Source: Mycobacterium sp. E3251
GTDB taxonomy: Bacteria > Actinomycetota > Actinomycetes > Mycobacteriales > Mycobacteriaceae
NCBI RefSeq assembly: GCF_001666835.1
Contig: NZ_LZJF01000196.1
Location: 55,097-119,096 of the forward strand
Length of the DNA: 64,000 bases
Direction: 5' to 3'
Shown here: positions 16,283 to 23,306 of the stretch, in pieces
Position numbering within the stretch: position 1 is the first letter of the stretch
Layout: each line of letters starts with the position of its first letter
Position numbers and translations under genes: made by a program
Notes under the pieces: generated by a model
The model's input: only the letters and a program-made list of their open reading frames with translations
Told to the model about the DNA's origin: nothing
The model's database searches: none

Positions 16283-17413
16283 TCATTCGACGCGATCCGT
16301 ACAGGCGGCCGCCATTTTGTCCAGCGCGACACGGACGGGTTCGTCGATCGGGGTGTCGCCAAGGTGGTCGCGCGCCGACGCGACGCGGTCGCTGATCATC
16401 TCCTCGATCATCGCGAGGGCCCCGGTCTTGACGATCAACGCCTTCCACCGATCGAGCGCATCGTCGTCGAGGACATGGCCGTACATCAATTCGTTCATTT
16501 CTGCGCGGGTCGTCGGATCGGCCAGCTGGTGTGCGGTCACCACCACGCTAGTTGCCTTGCGTTCCAGCAGATCTCCGGAACACGGCTTCCCCGTGGTCGC
16601 CGGCGAGCCGAAGACGCCGAGGACGTCATCGCGAAGCTGGAACGCTTCCCCGACGGCGGCGCCGTACCGCCCCAACCGTGTCATCGTTCGATCGTCGCAA
16701 CCGGACATCGCCGCCCCGATCTCCAGGGGCCGCCGCACGGTGTAGTTGCCCGACTTGCGCCGCGCCACGTCGAGGACGGCCTCCAGCGAAGGCATGTGCC
16801 GGACGTCGCTCGTCAGGTCTCCGAACTGACCCATCGCCAGCTCGGTGCGCATCGTGTCGTAGCGGGGCCACGCCCGCTGCACGCCCGCGGATTCGACACC
16901 GCTCTCGCGCAGCATCTGTTCGGACCAGATCAGGCAGAGGTCACCCAGCAGGATGGCGGCCGATTCGCCGAACCGCCGAGACGAGCCGGATAACCCGCGC
17001 TCGCGGTGCCATTGGGCGAATCGAATGTGCGCCGAGGGCCGCCCCCGCCGTTCGGGCGAACCGTCCATGACATCGTCTTGCAGCAGCGCAAACACGTGTA
17101 GCAACTCGAAACTGGCGGCCGCCCGCAACGCGGACTCGCCGGGCGCGCCACCGCACAGCCATCCCAGATACGCGAAGGTCGACCGCACGCATTTGCCGCT
17201 GGAAATGAACGTTGTCAGGATGTCGCTCGCGGCGTCGATGCGCGTGTCGTCAAGCTCGCGACGCCGCGGCGCGATGAAGTCGGCGAGGTGGGCGAGAACT
17301 GCGTATCGCACGTGCGAGCGCCACTCGTCGAAGTCCTGCACATCTGGCCGTTCCGCCGCGATCACCGGCGAATCTGTGGCGGGTGTCAACGACAAAGCAC
17401 CCATCTTGGCCAC
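16283..17413 (-). CDS. crtE: Geranylgeranyl diphosphate synthase
   Basis: Trans-isoprenyl diphosphate synthase making the C20 precursor. The 376-residue protein has the first Asp-rich motif LLQDDVMDGSPERRGRP (about residues 113-129) with a DDxxD, and a second, GEAFQLRDDVLGVFG (about residues 256-270). The residue spacing before the first motif (SFELLHVFAL) fits a product longer than FPP. A GTG start with an excellent ribosome site (GGAGG 7 bases upstream) is chosen; an internal ATG 9 bases later is possible. It is the promoter-proximal gene of the crt operon, divergent from a marR gene across a 299-base region with two operator sites. Confidence 0.93.
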   Translation of the reverse strand: MAKMGALSLTPATDSPVIAAERPDVQDFDEWRSHVRYAVLAHLADFIAPRRRELDDTRIDAASDILTTFISSGKCVRSTFAYLGWLCGGAPGESALRAAASFELLHVFALLQDDVMDGSPERRGRPSAHIRFAQWHRERGLSGSSRRFGESAAILLGDLCLIWSEQMLRESGVESAGVQRAWPRYDTMRTELAMGQFGDLTSDVRHMPSLEAVLDVARRKSGNYTVRRPLEIGAAMSGCDDRTMTRLGRYGAAVGEAFQLRDDVLGVFGSPATTGKPCSGDLLERKATSVVVTAHQLADPTTRAEMNELMYGHVLDDDALDRWKALIVKTGALAMIEEMISDRVASARDHLGDTPIDEPVRVALDKMAAACTDRVE

Positions 17414-17531
17414 GCGCTCCCTCCTGGCCGGCTTGGCATTCCCAGGTTAGATCGGCTCAAACAACGCGGTGCGACAGCTCTGAAACCGCTCCGATCGACC
17501 ATTCTCGACCTCGGAAGACCTTACCCATCAC

Positions 17532-17562
17532 CTTCAAAAACTTAAACGTTAACTTACTGAAA
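17532..17562. promoter_or_regulatory. Palindromic operator, site C (crtE promoter region)
   Basis: The plus-strand half-site TTAACTTACTGAAA (17549-17562) and the minus-strand half-site TTAAGTTTTTGAAG (17532-17545) are head to head with a 3-bp centre, the same geometry as site A. The site lies about 120 bases upstream of the crtE GTG. It is probably the crt operon operator; the promoter elements themselves were not confidently identified. Confidence 0.72.
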
Positions 17563-17648
17563 CTCTCCTTAGCACGCCAGTCGGGAGCGGCTGGTAAAGC
17601 GGCGTCGCTTCGGCCGTTCGCTCCCGGCAGGGGCATCACCCAGGATCA

Positions 17649-17679
17649 CTTCATTCAATTAACCATTAACGAACTTAAC
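17649..17679. promoter_or_regulatory. Palindromic operator, site D (marR promoter region)
   Basis: The same TTAA-N3-TTAA core (17659-17669) with degenerate outer arms: CTTCATT on the left and ACTTAAC on the right. It lies 34 bases before the marR ATG, so it could mediate autoregulation. It is the weakest match of the four, but the core spacing is exact and the surrounding DNA is AT-rich. Confidence 0.55.
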
Positions 17680-17712
17680 TGTTTGGCGGTTCAGGGATAT
17701 GCTCACATTCTT

Positions 17713-18207
17713 ATGGAAGCTGACGGGCAGCGCTGGAGCCGCGATGCGCTGGAGTCGCTGATCTCTGCCGATCTGCGAGAGATATCAGCCGAATCCGACC
17801 AGATCGGGCGGCAGTTCGCGATGTCGAATCATCTGCGGCCCAACGACTTCCGCGCATTGATGTATGTCATGGTGGCAGAAGGCGCGGGTCGCCCGATGAC
17901 CTCTGGTGATCTAAGCCAGCGGATGGGGCTGTCCGGTTCGGCCATCACCTACCTCGTCGATCGGTTGATCGATTCGGGACACATCCGCCGCGATTCACAC
18001 CCGGACGATCGTCGCAAGGTCGTCCTGCGGCATGGCGAAACCGGCCTGGCTACTGCCAAGTCGTTCTTCAGTCCGCTGGGCGCCCTCACTCGAGTCGCCC
18101 TGGAGGAGCTGCCCGACGCGGACTTGATGGCGGCCCATCGGGTGCTCGGCGCGATGATCCACGCGATGCAGCGATTCCAGGGCGACGCAAGCGACCCCCG
18201 GCCATGA
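17713..18207 (+). CDS. MarR-family transcriptional regulator (paralogue 2), divergent from crtE
   Basis: A 164-residue winged-helix protein; helix-turn-helix and wing at about residues 59-102 (MTSGDLSQRMGLSGSAITYL, then DRLIDSGHIRRDSHPDDRRK). It is highly similar over its whole length to the other MarR in this island but lacks that protein's basic C-terminal tail. It has no cysteine. Divergent placement from the carotenoid operon, with palindromic sites near both promoters, makes it the likely repressor of crt and of itself. The ATG is chosen because it precedes the conserved N-terminal dimerisation helix (RWSRDALESLISADLREISA); longer starts add non-conserved AT-rich sequence overlapping operators. 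Confidence 0.9.
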   Translation: MEADGQRWSRDALESLISADLREISAESDQIGRQFAMSNHLRPNDFRALMYVMVAEGAGRPMTSGDLSQRMGLSGSAITYLVDRLIDSGHIRRDSHPDDRRKVVLRHGETGLATAKSFFSPLGALTRVALEELPDADLMAAHRVLGAMIHAMQRFQGDASDPRP

Positions 18208-18321
18208 GCGGCATCTCCGAGCTGGCTTTTTGCGGTTTGACGGCATTGCCGGGGGGTACCCACGGCTCATCAGCGTGTCCGGCAAAACTGCCCGGACTCA
18301 CGTGAGGGGTGGTGTGGCCCA

Positions 18322-19044
18322 ATGCAAACGGTCAGCTGCCGGTGTAGTCGCCTGGCGATCGGATTCGCCATTGCGGTGATGGTCGTCGGATCCCCGAGCC
18401 CGGCGAGCGCCGATCCGGCCGTCACAGTGTTTCCCGGAATGGAGATTCGCCAAGGTGGCACGGTTTGCATGGTCGGGATGGTGGAGCCGCGGCTGCGGAT
18501 CGCGGTGACCAGCGGCCAATGCGAGAGCGGAGCGTCGGAGGTTACCGACCGGGACGGAAACCCGGTGGGGACGGTGGTGCTCGCGCGCCGCCAGGCCGCC
18601 GACGACACGGCGGCCAACGGCGCGATGCTGCCCGTCGAATACGAAGTGATTGCGCTTGGCGCCACCGTGACGGCCTCGGACGTGCTGCCCACCGGCCGGC
18701 AACTGAAGTCATCGCCCGGCCTGCGCGCGCAGCCCGGCCTGCCGGTGTGCCAGTTCCGGCGAGCGGTCGGCCAGTGGTGCGGATCCATCAGCTCCGTCAG
18801 CAATGGCCGCTTCATCGTTGCCGACGCCGCAGTGGACGGCCGCGACTTCGGCGGTCCCGTTTACGTGCTGACCGACGACGCGGCCGTGATCGTGGGGTTG
18901 TTCGAGGGGATATGGGGATCGGTGCCCGAGATGGAGTCGTGGCAGGCGGTCATGCAGCAGGTCTACGTCGACGGCCGCTCCCAGACTCAGCAGCAACAAC
19001 CGCCCGGTGAAGCGCGCATGATCGGACATCGGGTGGCCGCCTGA
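18322..19044 (+). CDS. Secreted trypsin-fold protein without catalytic residues (Rv1815-like)
   Basis: A 240-residue exported protein: signal peptide with hydrophobic core LAIGFAIAVMVVGS and cleavage probably after PASA near residue 31. The mature part resembles chymotrypsin-fold proteins of mycobacteria such as Rv1815. The region equivalent to the catalytic-His loop reads AVTSGQCESG, without His, and the catalytic-Ser loop reads GRDFGGPVYV, with Phe about residue 176 where GDSGGP proteases have Ser. Four Cys could form two disulfides. It is therefore probably a non-enzymatic secreted protein. It is the first of three plus-strand genes; whether it belongs with the island is unclear. Confidence 0.68.
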   Translation: MQTVSCRCSRLAIGFAIAVMVVGSPSPASADPAVTVFPGMEIRQGGTVCMVGMVEPRLRIAVTSGQCESGASEVTDRDGNPVGTVVLARRQAADDTAANGAMLPVEYEVIALGATVTASDVLPTGRQLKSSPGLRAQPGLPVCQFRRAVGQWCGSISSVSNGRFIVADAAVDGRDFGGPVYVLTDDAAVIVGLFEGIWGSVPEMESWQAVMQQVYVDGRSQTQQQQPPGEARMIGHRVAA

Positions 19045-19125
19045 CCGCCCTGGGCTCTTGAGGCTCGCCTGAAGGCAACGGCCCGAGCGGCGTTTTCTTC
19101 GGCGGGAAACGGGAATCCGCCGCCG

Positions 19126-19803
19126 GTGAACGTTTCCGATCTTGTCGCGGCGCCCTTCCAATGGGGTTCCGCCATCCGGGGAAAGCGGTTGTTCCATCCC
19201 ATCGGGGTGCTGGCGGACGGCTTCCTCGAACGTCTTGCGCCCGCCGGCCAGGGCCTGCCCATCTCGTCGTCCGAGATTGTCGCGCGGGTATCCAAGGCCA
19301 GCGGCACCCCTGGACCCTTGCCGGACTTCATCGGCCTGGCCTTCCGGTTGACGCCGGCACAGGCTCCAGGGCCATGGGACATCCTGGTCGTCTCCTCGGG
19401 CTCAGGGGTGCTTTCCCGGGCGCTGGCACTGCGGCCGGCCATCTCCTGGAGCGGTCAGACTCTGACCACCCTGATGCCGCTGCACTATCAAGGAGACAAC
19501 TGGTGGCTCAGGGCCCGGATCGTGAGCGAGATCGACGGCTTCGGTCTGTCCCTGGACAGCGTCCGCAACCGGCTCGAGCATGACAAAATCGAGTTTTCAC
19601 TCGACCAAGCTTGTGGCACAGGCGATTTCATGCCGCTGGGCCGGCTCACGCTGACCGGCGTCATCGACCCCGAGCGCGCGGGGGACGTGTCGTTCGATCC
19701 CGTCATCAACACTCCGCCCGGCTTGAGCCTGCACCCGCGGTGGCTCGCCGATCTGCGGGCCCGGGCTTATCGGCGGAGCCGTCACGGCAGGGACGCGAAC
19801 TAA
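19126..19803 (+). CDS. Conserved hypothetical protein, possibly catalase-fold-like
   Basis: Not confidently recognised. The 225-residue product begins MNVSDLVAAPFQWGSAIRGK and has LFHPIGVLADGFLERL, SSEIVARVSKASGTPGPLPD and FIGLAFRL segments that recall the N-terminal half of catalase-like proteins (the R-x-S-x-G-x-G-x-P-D-x-x-G-L-A pattern), but the length is half that of a catalase and no haem-ligand Tyr region is evident. No signal peptide or membrane helix is seen. It precedes an SDR gene by 9 bases, so the two are probably co-transcribed. A role in redox or lipid metabolism would be a guess. Confidence 0.6.
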   Translation: MNVSDLVAAPFQWGSAIRGKRLFHPIGVLADGFLERLAPAGQGLPISSSEIVARVSKASGTPGPLPDFIGLAFRLTPAQAPGPWDILVVSSGSGVLSRALALRPAISWSGQTLTTLMPLHYQGDNWWLRARIVSEIDGFGLSLDSVRNRLEHDKIEFSLDQACGTGDFMPLGRLTLTGVIDPERAGDVSFDPVINTPPGLSLHPRWLADLRARAYRRSRHGRDAN

Positions 19804-19812
19804 GGGGGCGCC

Positions 19813-20892
19813 GTGTCCAAGCGCATCGTCATCACCGGGGCCAGCGGCAACGTGGGGACCGCGTTGCTGCGCAGGCTCGTCGAGGACGGCCACGACTATG
19901 ACATCGTCGGCGTCAGCCGCCGACAGCCACCGCTGGACGGCGTTTACGCCCGTGCCGATTGGCATCAAGTCGACTTGGCCGAACCCGGGGTGGAAATCCA
20001 GCTGCACAAGATCTTTCGCGGCGCCGCGTGCGTGGTCCACCTCGCGTGGGGGTTTCAACCCACCCGCAACACGCGATACCTGGACGCGGTCGCGATCAAC
20101 GGCAGTGCTGCGGTGCTGAGCGCGGCGCACAACGCCAAAGTGCCTCACCTGGTGCACATGTCGTCGGTGGGCAGCTACGCCCCCGGGCGGTACGGGGAAC
20201 GGGTGGACGAGACGTGGTCGACCGCCGGCATCAGGTCCTCCGCCTACAGCCGGGCGAAATCGGCGGTGGAACAGGTGCTGGACGGCTACCAGCATCGCAA
20301 TCCCGACGGTGTCGGCATCACCCGGATGCGGCCCGGATTCATCATGCAGCGCGACGCCGCGATGGGACTCCGGCGGTACACCCTGCCCGCTTACGTGGAT
20401 CCCAAATGGCTGCGCTGGCTGCCGGTGCTACCGCTGGATCGCTCGCTGAGTGTGTCCATCGTGCACGCGCAGGACGTAGCGGAGGCTTGCGTCAAGGCGA
20501 TCGAGCACTGCGCGCTGGGGCCTTTCAACCTGGCGGCCGAACCGCCGCTGTGCCGCGAGGACATCGTGCGGGCGCTGCGCGCACGGCCTATACATGTGCC
20601 CTCAACCGTCCTGGGCTTGCTGGCGGAGGCGTCCTGGCGGGCGCGACTGCAACCCATTGACCGCGGTTGGATTGATATGGCGTTTTCCCTGCCGTTGCTG
20701 GACACCGAACGGGCTCGCGACGTGCTGGGTTGGTCGCCCCGGTGGAGCTCCGCGGAAGCCCTGGGCGACCTGATCGACGGCTTTCTGGACGAATCGGGCA
20801 CTCAGAGCCCGGTCCTTCGTTCGCGATCGTTCGCCGACGCGGTTGCCCGCGATATGGCTCGAGGGCCATTGACCATGCGGCCGGTGCCCTGA
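19813..20892 (+). CDS. NAD-dependent epimerase/dehydratase (extended SDR)
   Basis: A 359-residue extended SDR. The nucleotide loop ITGASGNVGTALLRRL is at residues about 7-22, an acidic DWHQVDLAEP follows, and the catalytic region has SSVGSYAPG and YSRAKSAVEQ, the Y-x-x-x-K pair near residue 150. The C-terminal third carries a Leu/Arg-rich substrate domain. The substrate cannot be read from sequence; nucleotide sugars or sterol-like molecules are typical. The GTG start follows the previous stop by 9 bases with a GGGGG-containing ribosome site. It converges with a secreted hydrolase gene with 4 bases between the stops. Confidence 0.85.
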   Translation: MSKRIVITGASGNVGTALLRRLVEDGHDYDIVGVSRRQPPLDGVYARADWHQVDLAEPGVEIQLHKIFRGAACVVHLAWGFQPTRNTRYLDAVAINGSAAVLSAAHNAKVPHLVHMSSVGSYAPGRYGERVDETWSTAGIRSSAYSRAKSAVEQVLDGYQHRNPDGVGITRMRPGFIMQRDAAMGLRRYTLPAYVDPKWLRWLPVLPLDRSLSVSIVHAQDVAEACVKAIEHCALGPFNLAAEPPLCREDIVRALRARPIHVPSTVLGLLAEASWRARLQPIDRGWIDMAFSLPLLDTERARDVLGWSPRWSSAEALGDLIDGFLDESGTQSPVLRSRSFADAVARDMARGPLTMRPVP

Positions 20893-20896
20893 CTCG

Positions 20897-21874
20897 TCAC
20901 GGCAGCGTGGTTATGGTGCCGTCCGTCAAGAGTTCGGTGTAATAGCTTCCGCCCGGGTAGAAGTCGGGTGTCTGGGTTCCCGCGAACATGTCGGCGATCC
21001 AGCCGCGCGTCAGGCCCCATACTGCCGCGACATTGCCCGGCTTCGGACGACCACACACCAGGTTTTCGTAAGTGGGCGACGACGGTCCGAGTGCGTCGCC
21101 GTGCGCGCCGGTGGTGATCTTCACGCCGTGAAATGGTCGGTCCGACAGGAACCGTTCGATCGCCTTCGTGCCGAGTTGGAAGAAGTTGCAGAGCAGGTGA
21201 GGTGACGCCGTGGCGTAGATCGGCAGCGCGGTGCCTGCCAGACCTGCCAGCGCCTGGTCGGTATTGGAACCGAGGAACGACTTCACGCCGTCTTCGCTGA
21301 CGATGCCGCGCAGTTGGGCGAAGGTGTCCGGGTAAGCGGTGTGCAGGCGCTCGGCGACGTACTCGACGGCCTCGGCCCCTGCCGAATGCCCCACGAAAAC
21401 CAACTTTTCGGGTAGTGGCGTGACAGCTCGACCGGCCTTGGCGGCAGCCGTCGCGAAGGACGACGCCAACGCGCCATTCGGATCGTCCTTGTGGGCAAAC
21501 ACGTCGGCGATGTTGTTCAGGAAGCCGGTGTTGTCAATCAGGTGCTCCACGGTGCAGCCGAAGGGGTTGACGGTGGACAGCTTGGTGGCCATCACGAGGT
21601 AGCCGCTCCCGGCGACCTCGGCGGCGAAGGCGGACCAGACTTTCGCGCCCTCGACGAAGCCGTGCTGCAGCCAGACCAATCCCAGCGGCGGCGTGCTCGG
21701 GAAATACCAGGTCGTCGGAACCGGCCGGGTCTCGCTCGCGCATGCGACGTCGGTCGTGCTGTCCGCTTCCGTGGATTCGGCTCGGGCCTGCAGCGGGGCA
21801 AGCATGACGGCGGCCACCGCGGCGATGCACATGGCGGCCGCGCTGGCGCGCCGGACCAGCGCACCGGAGATCAT
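20897..21874 (-). CDS. Secreted alpha/beta hydrolase
   Basis: A 325-residue exported hydrolase. The N-terminus has a signal peptide (hydrophobic AAAMCIAAVAAVMLAPL, cleavage near ARAES). The mature part has an oxyanion-region LVWLQHGFVEG, the nucleophile elbow FVGHSAGAEAVEYV with Ser about residue 163, and acidic and His residues further on (GAHGDALG). Substrate is unknown; lipid or polyester is plausible for mycobacteria. The ATG is chosen so that the signal peptide is N-terminal; a start 177 bases further upstream would overlap the epimerase-fusion gene. A partial match to the island operator half-site (TTAAGAAATTGAAC, 21874-21887) overlaps the start, of uncertain meaning. Confidence 0.83.
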   Translation of the reverse strand: MISGALVRRASAAAMCIAAVAAVMLAPLQARAESTEADSTTDVACASETRPVPTTWYFPSTPPLGLVWLQHGFVEGAKVWSAFAAEVAGSGYLVMATKLSTVNPFGCTVEHLIDNTGFLNNIADVFAHKDDPNGALASSFATAAAKAGRAVTPLPEKLVFVGHSAGAEAVEYVAERLHTAYPDTFAQLRGIVSEDGVKSFLGSNTDQALAGLAGTALPIYATASPHLLCNFFQLGTKAIERFLSDRPFHGVKITTGAHGDALGPSSPTYENLVCGRPKPGNVAAVWGLTRGWIADMFAGTQTPDFYPGGSYYTELLTDGTITTLP

Positions 21875-21942
21875 TAAGAAATTGAACCATTTAGTTGTGT
21901 GGATGGGGGACTGATCAGGCCCAAACGCGCTAGGTCGTGCCC

Positions 21943-23298
21943 TCAGGCATTGCGCCCGAGCAGGTGACGCAGCGCCTGGTCGAGGTCTGGCTGGCGAAAC
22001 CGGTGCCCGGCCGCGGTCAGCTTCTGCGGAGCCACTCGTTGATTGGCGCACGCGAGTTCGCGTGCGCCCTGCTCACCGAGCAGCAGCCGAGGCCCCAGCG
22101 ACGGCACCGGCAACACCGCCGGCCGGTGCACGATGTGGGCCAGGGTGGCGGTGTATTCACTGTTGCGAACCGGTTGAGGGGCAACGGCGTTCACGGGCCC
22201 CGCCAGTGCTTCGTCCCAGAGTGCGCGGTGGTAGATGTCGACCAGGTCGTCGATCCCGATCCACGAGAGCCATTGCCGGCCGTCGCCGAGCCGGCCGCCC
22301 AGGCCGGCGCTGAACAACGGACGCATCAGCTTCAGCGTGCCGCCGCGCGGGGACTGCACGATGCCGGTGCGCACCTGCACCACCCGCACGCCGGCCTGTC
22401 CCGCCGGTGCGGTCGCCGCCTCCCAATCCGCCACGACGTCGGCGAGAAAACCGTCGCCGCGGTCGCTGTCCTCGGTCAGGATGTCATCGCCGCGGTCGTA
22501 TCCGTAGTATCCGATCGCCGAAGCCGAGACGAACACGGCCGGCCGCTGTGGGGCGCGACCCACCGCTTCGGCCAGCCGGCGGGTCGGGCCAATCCTGCTG
22601 TCGCGGATGGCCTGTCGATGCTTCTCGGTGAACCGGCCGGCGATCGAGGCGCCCGCCAGATGGATGACCGCGTCCACGCCATCGAACAATCCCGGGTCGG
22701 GGTCGTCGGGATTCCACTGCCGCTCGTCGTCGGTCCGCGGGGCGTGGCGAACCAACCGGACGACGCGATGGCCGCCGGTGCTCAGAAACGCCGTCAACGC
22801 CGAACCCACCAACCCCGACGCCCCGGTGACCGCGACCGTCACCGGCACCAGCCCATTCTCGGCGGCCAGCCGGTGCGCGGCCAGATCGTCGGCCAGCTGA
22901 CGGTGCCGGTAGTCGAACATGGGGCGCAGCAACGACCCGGGCACCGGCGTGTCGACCCGGTCGATGACCCTGGTGCGACCGTCGCCCAGATCGTCGAAGT
23001 CGTGAGTGTGTCTCCAGCGCACCGCCATTCGTGCCGGCAGCGCGGCCAGGCCGTCACCGCCGATCTCGTCGACGAAGCGCCGCGGCGGATCGTAGCCTCC
23101 AGCCTGATGGACGGCGACCCAGCGCAGGCCGCCCGGTAGCGCCAGCGTCGCCCGACCGTCCTTCAGCGATGCGGCCTCGGTGACCAGCCGCATCGGCTGC
23201 CACGGCGGCGAGAGCCGGGCGAACGCGCCCGGCCGGGCGTGCCAGGCGAAGACGTCGGCGATCGGCGCGTCGACCACGCTCGAATATTCCAACCCCAT
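21943..23298 (-). CDS. SRPBCC domain fused to TIGR01777-family epimerase (SulA/YfcH-like)
   Basis: A 451-residue fusion. Residues 1 to about 150 are an SRPBCC ligand-binding domain (MGLEYSSVVDAPIADVFAWH start, HTHDFDDLGDGRTRVIDRV). From about residue 153 an atypical SDR begins with VAVTGASGLVGSALTAFLS and continues with HLAGASIAGR, VSASAIGYYG and WLSWIGIDDLVDIYHRAL, the TIGR01777 hallmarks. The M. tuberculosis homologue is, as I recall, Rv2216. The molecular function of this family is not established; cell-division inhibition was suggested for Escherichia coli relatives. The ATG is 8 bases downstream of the glycosyltransferase stop, so it may be last in the Rv3030-Rv3032 transcription unit. 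Confidence 0.85.
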   Translation of the reverse strand: MGLEYSSVVDAPIADVFAWHARPGAFARLSPPWQPMRLVTEAASLKDGRATLALPGGLRWVAVHQAGGYDPPRRFVDEIGGDGLAALPARMAVRWRHTHDFDDLGDGRTRVIDRVDTPVPGSLLRPMFDYRHRQLADDLAAHRLAAENGLVPVTVAVTGASGLVGSALTAFLSTGGHRVVRLVRHAPRTDDERQWNPDDPDPGLFDGVDAVIHLAGASIAGRFTEKHRQAIRDSRIGPTRRLAEAVGRAPQRPAVFVSASAIGYYGYDRGDDILTEDSDRGDGFLADVVADWEAATAPAGQAGVRVVQVRTGIVQSPRGGTLKLMRPLFSAGLGGRLGDGRQWLSWIGIDDLVDIYHRALWDEALAGPVNAVAPQPVRNSEYTATLAHIVHRPAVLPVPSLGPRLLLGEQGARELACANQRVAPQKLTAAGHRFRQPDLDQALRHLLGRNA

Positions 23299-23306
23299 AC
23301 TGCAGG

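Noticed and set aside
14933..16993. Very long plus-strand open frame of 686 codons across crtI and crtE
   Set aside because: It is antisense to two well-supported genes, has Gln/Arg/His-rich composition typical of shadow frames in GC-rich DNA, and no recognisable domain.
17414..17712. Possible small gene in the crtE/marR intergenic region
   Set aside because: Open frames here have AT-rich low-complexity composition and overlap the operator sites; better explained as regulatory DNA.
21874..21887. Half-site like the island operator (TTAAGAAATTGAAC) before the secreted hydrolase
   Set aside because: Only one half-site with no facing partner at 3-bp spacing, so it is not counted as a fifth operator.
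20897..22051. Longer form of the secreted hydrolase starting at 22051
   Set aside because: It would put 59 unlikely residues before the signal peptide and overlap the epimerase-fusion gene by more than 100 bases.
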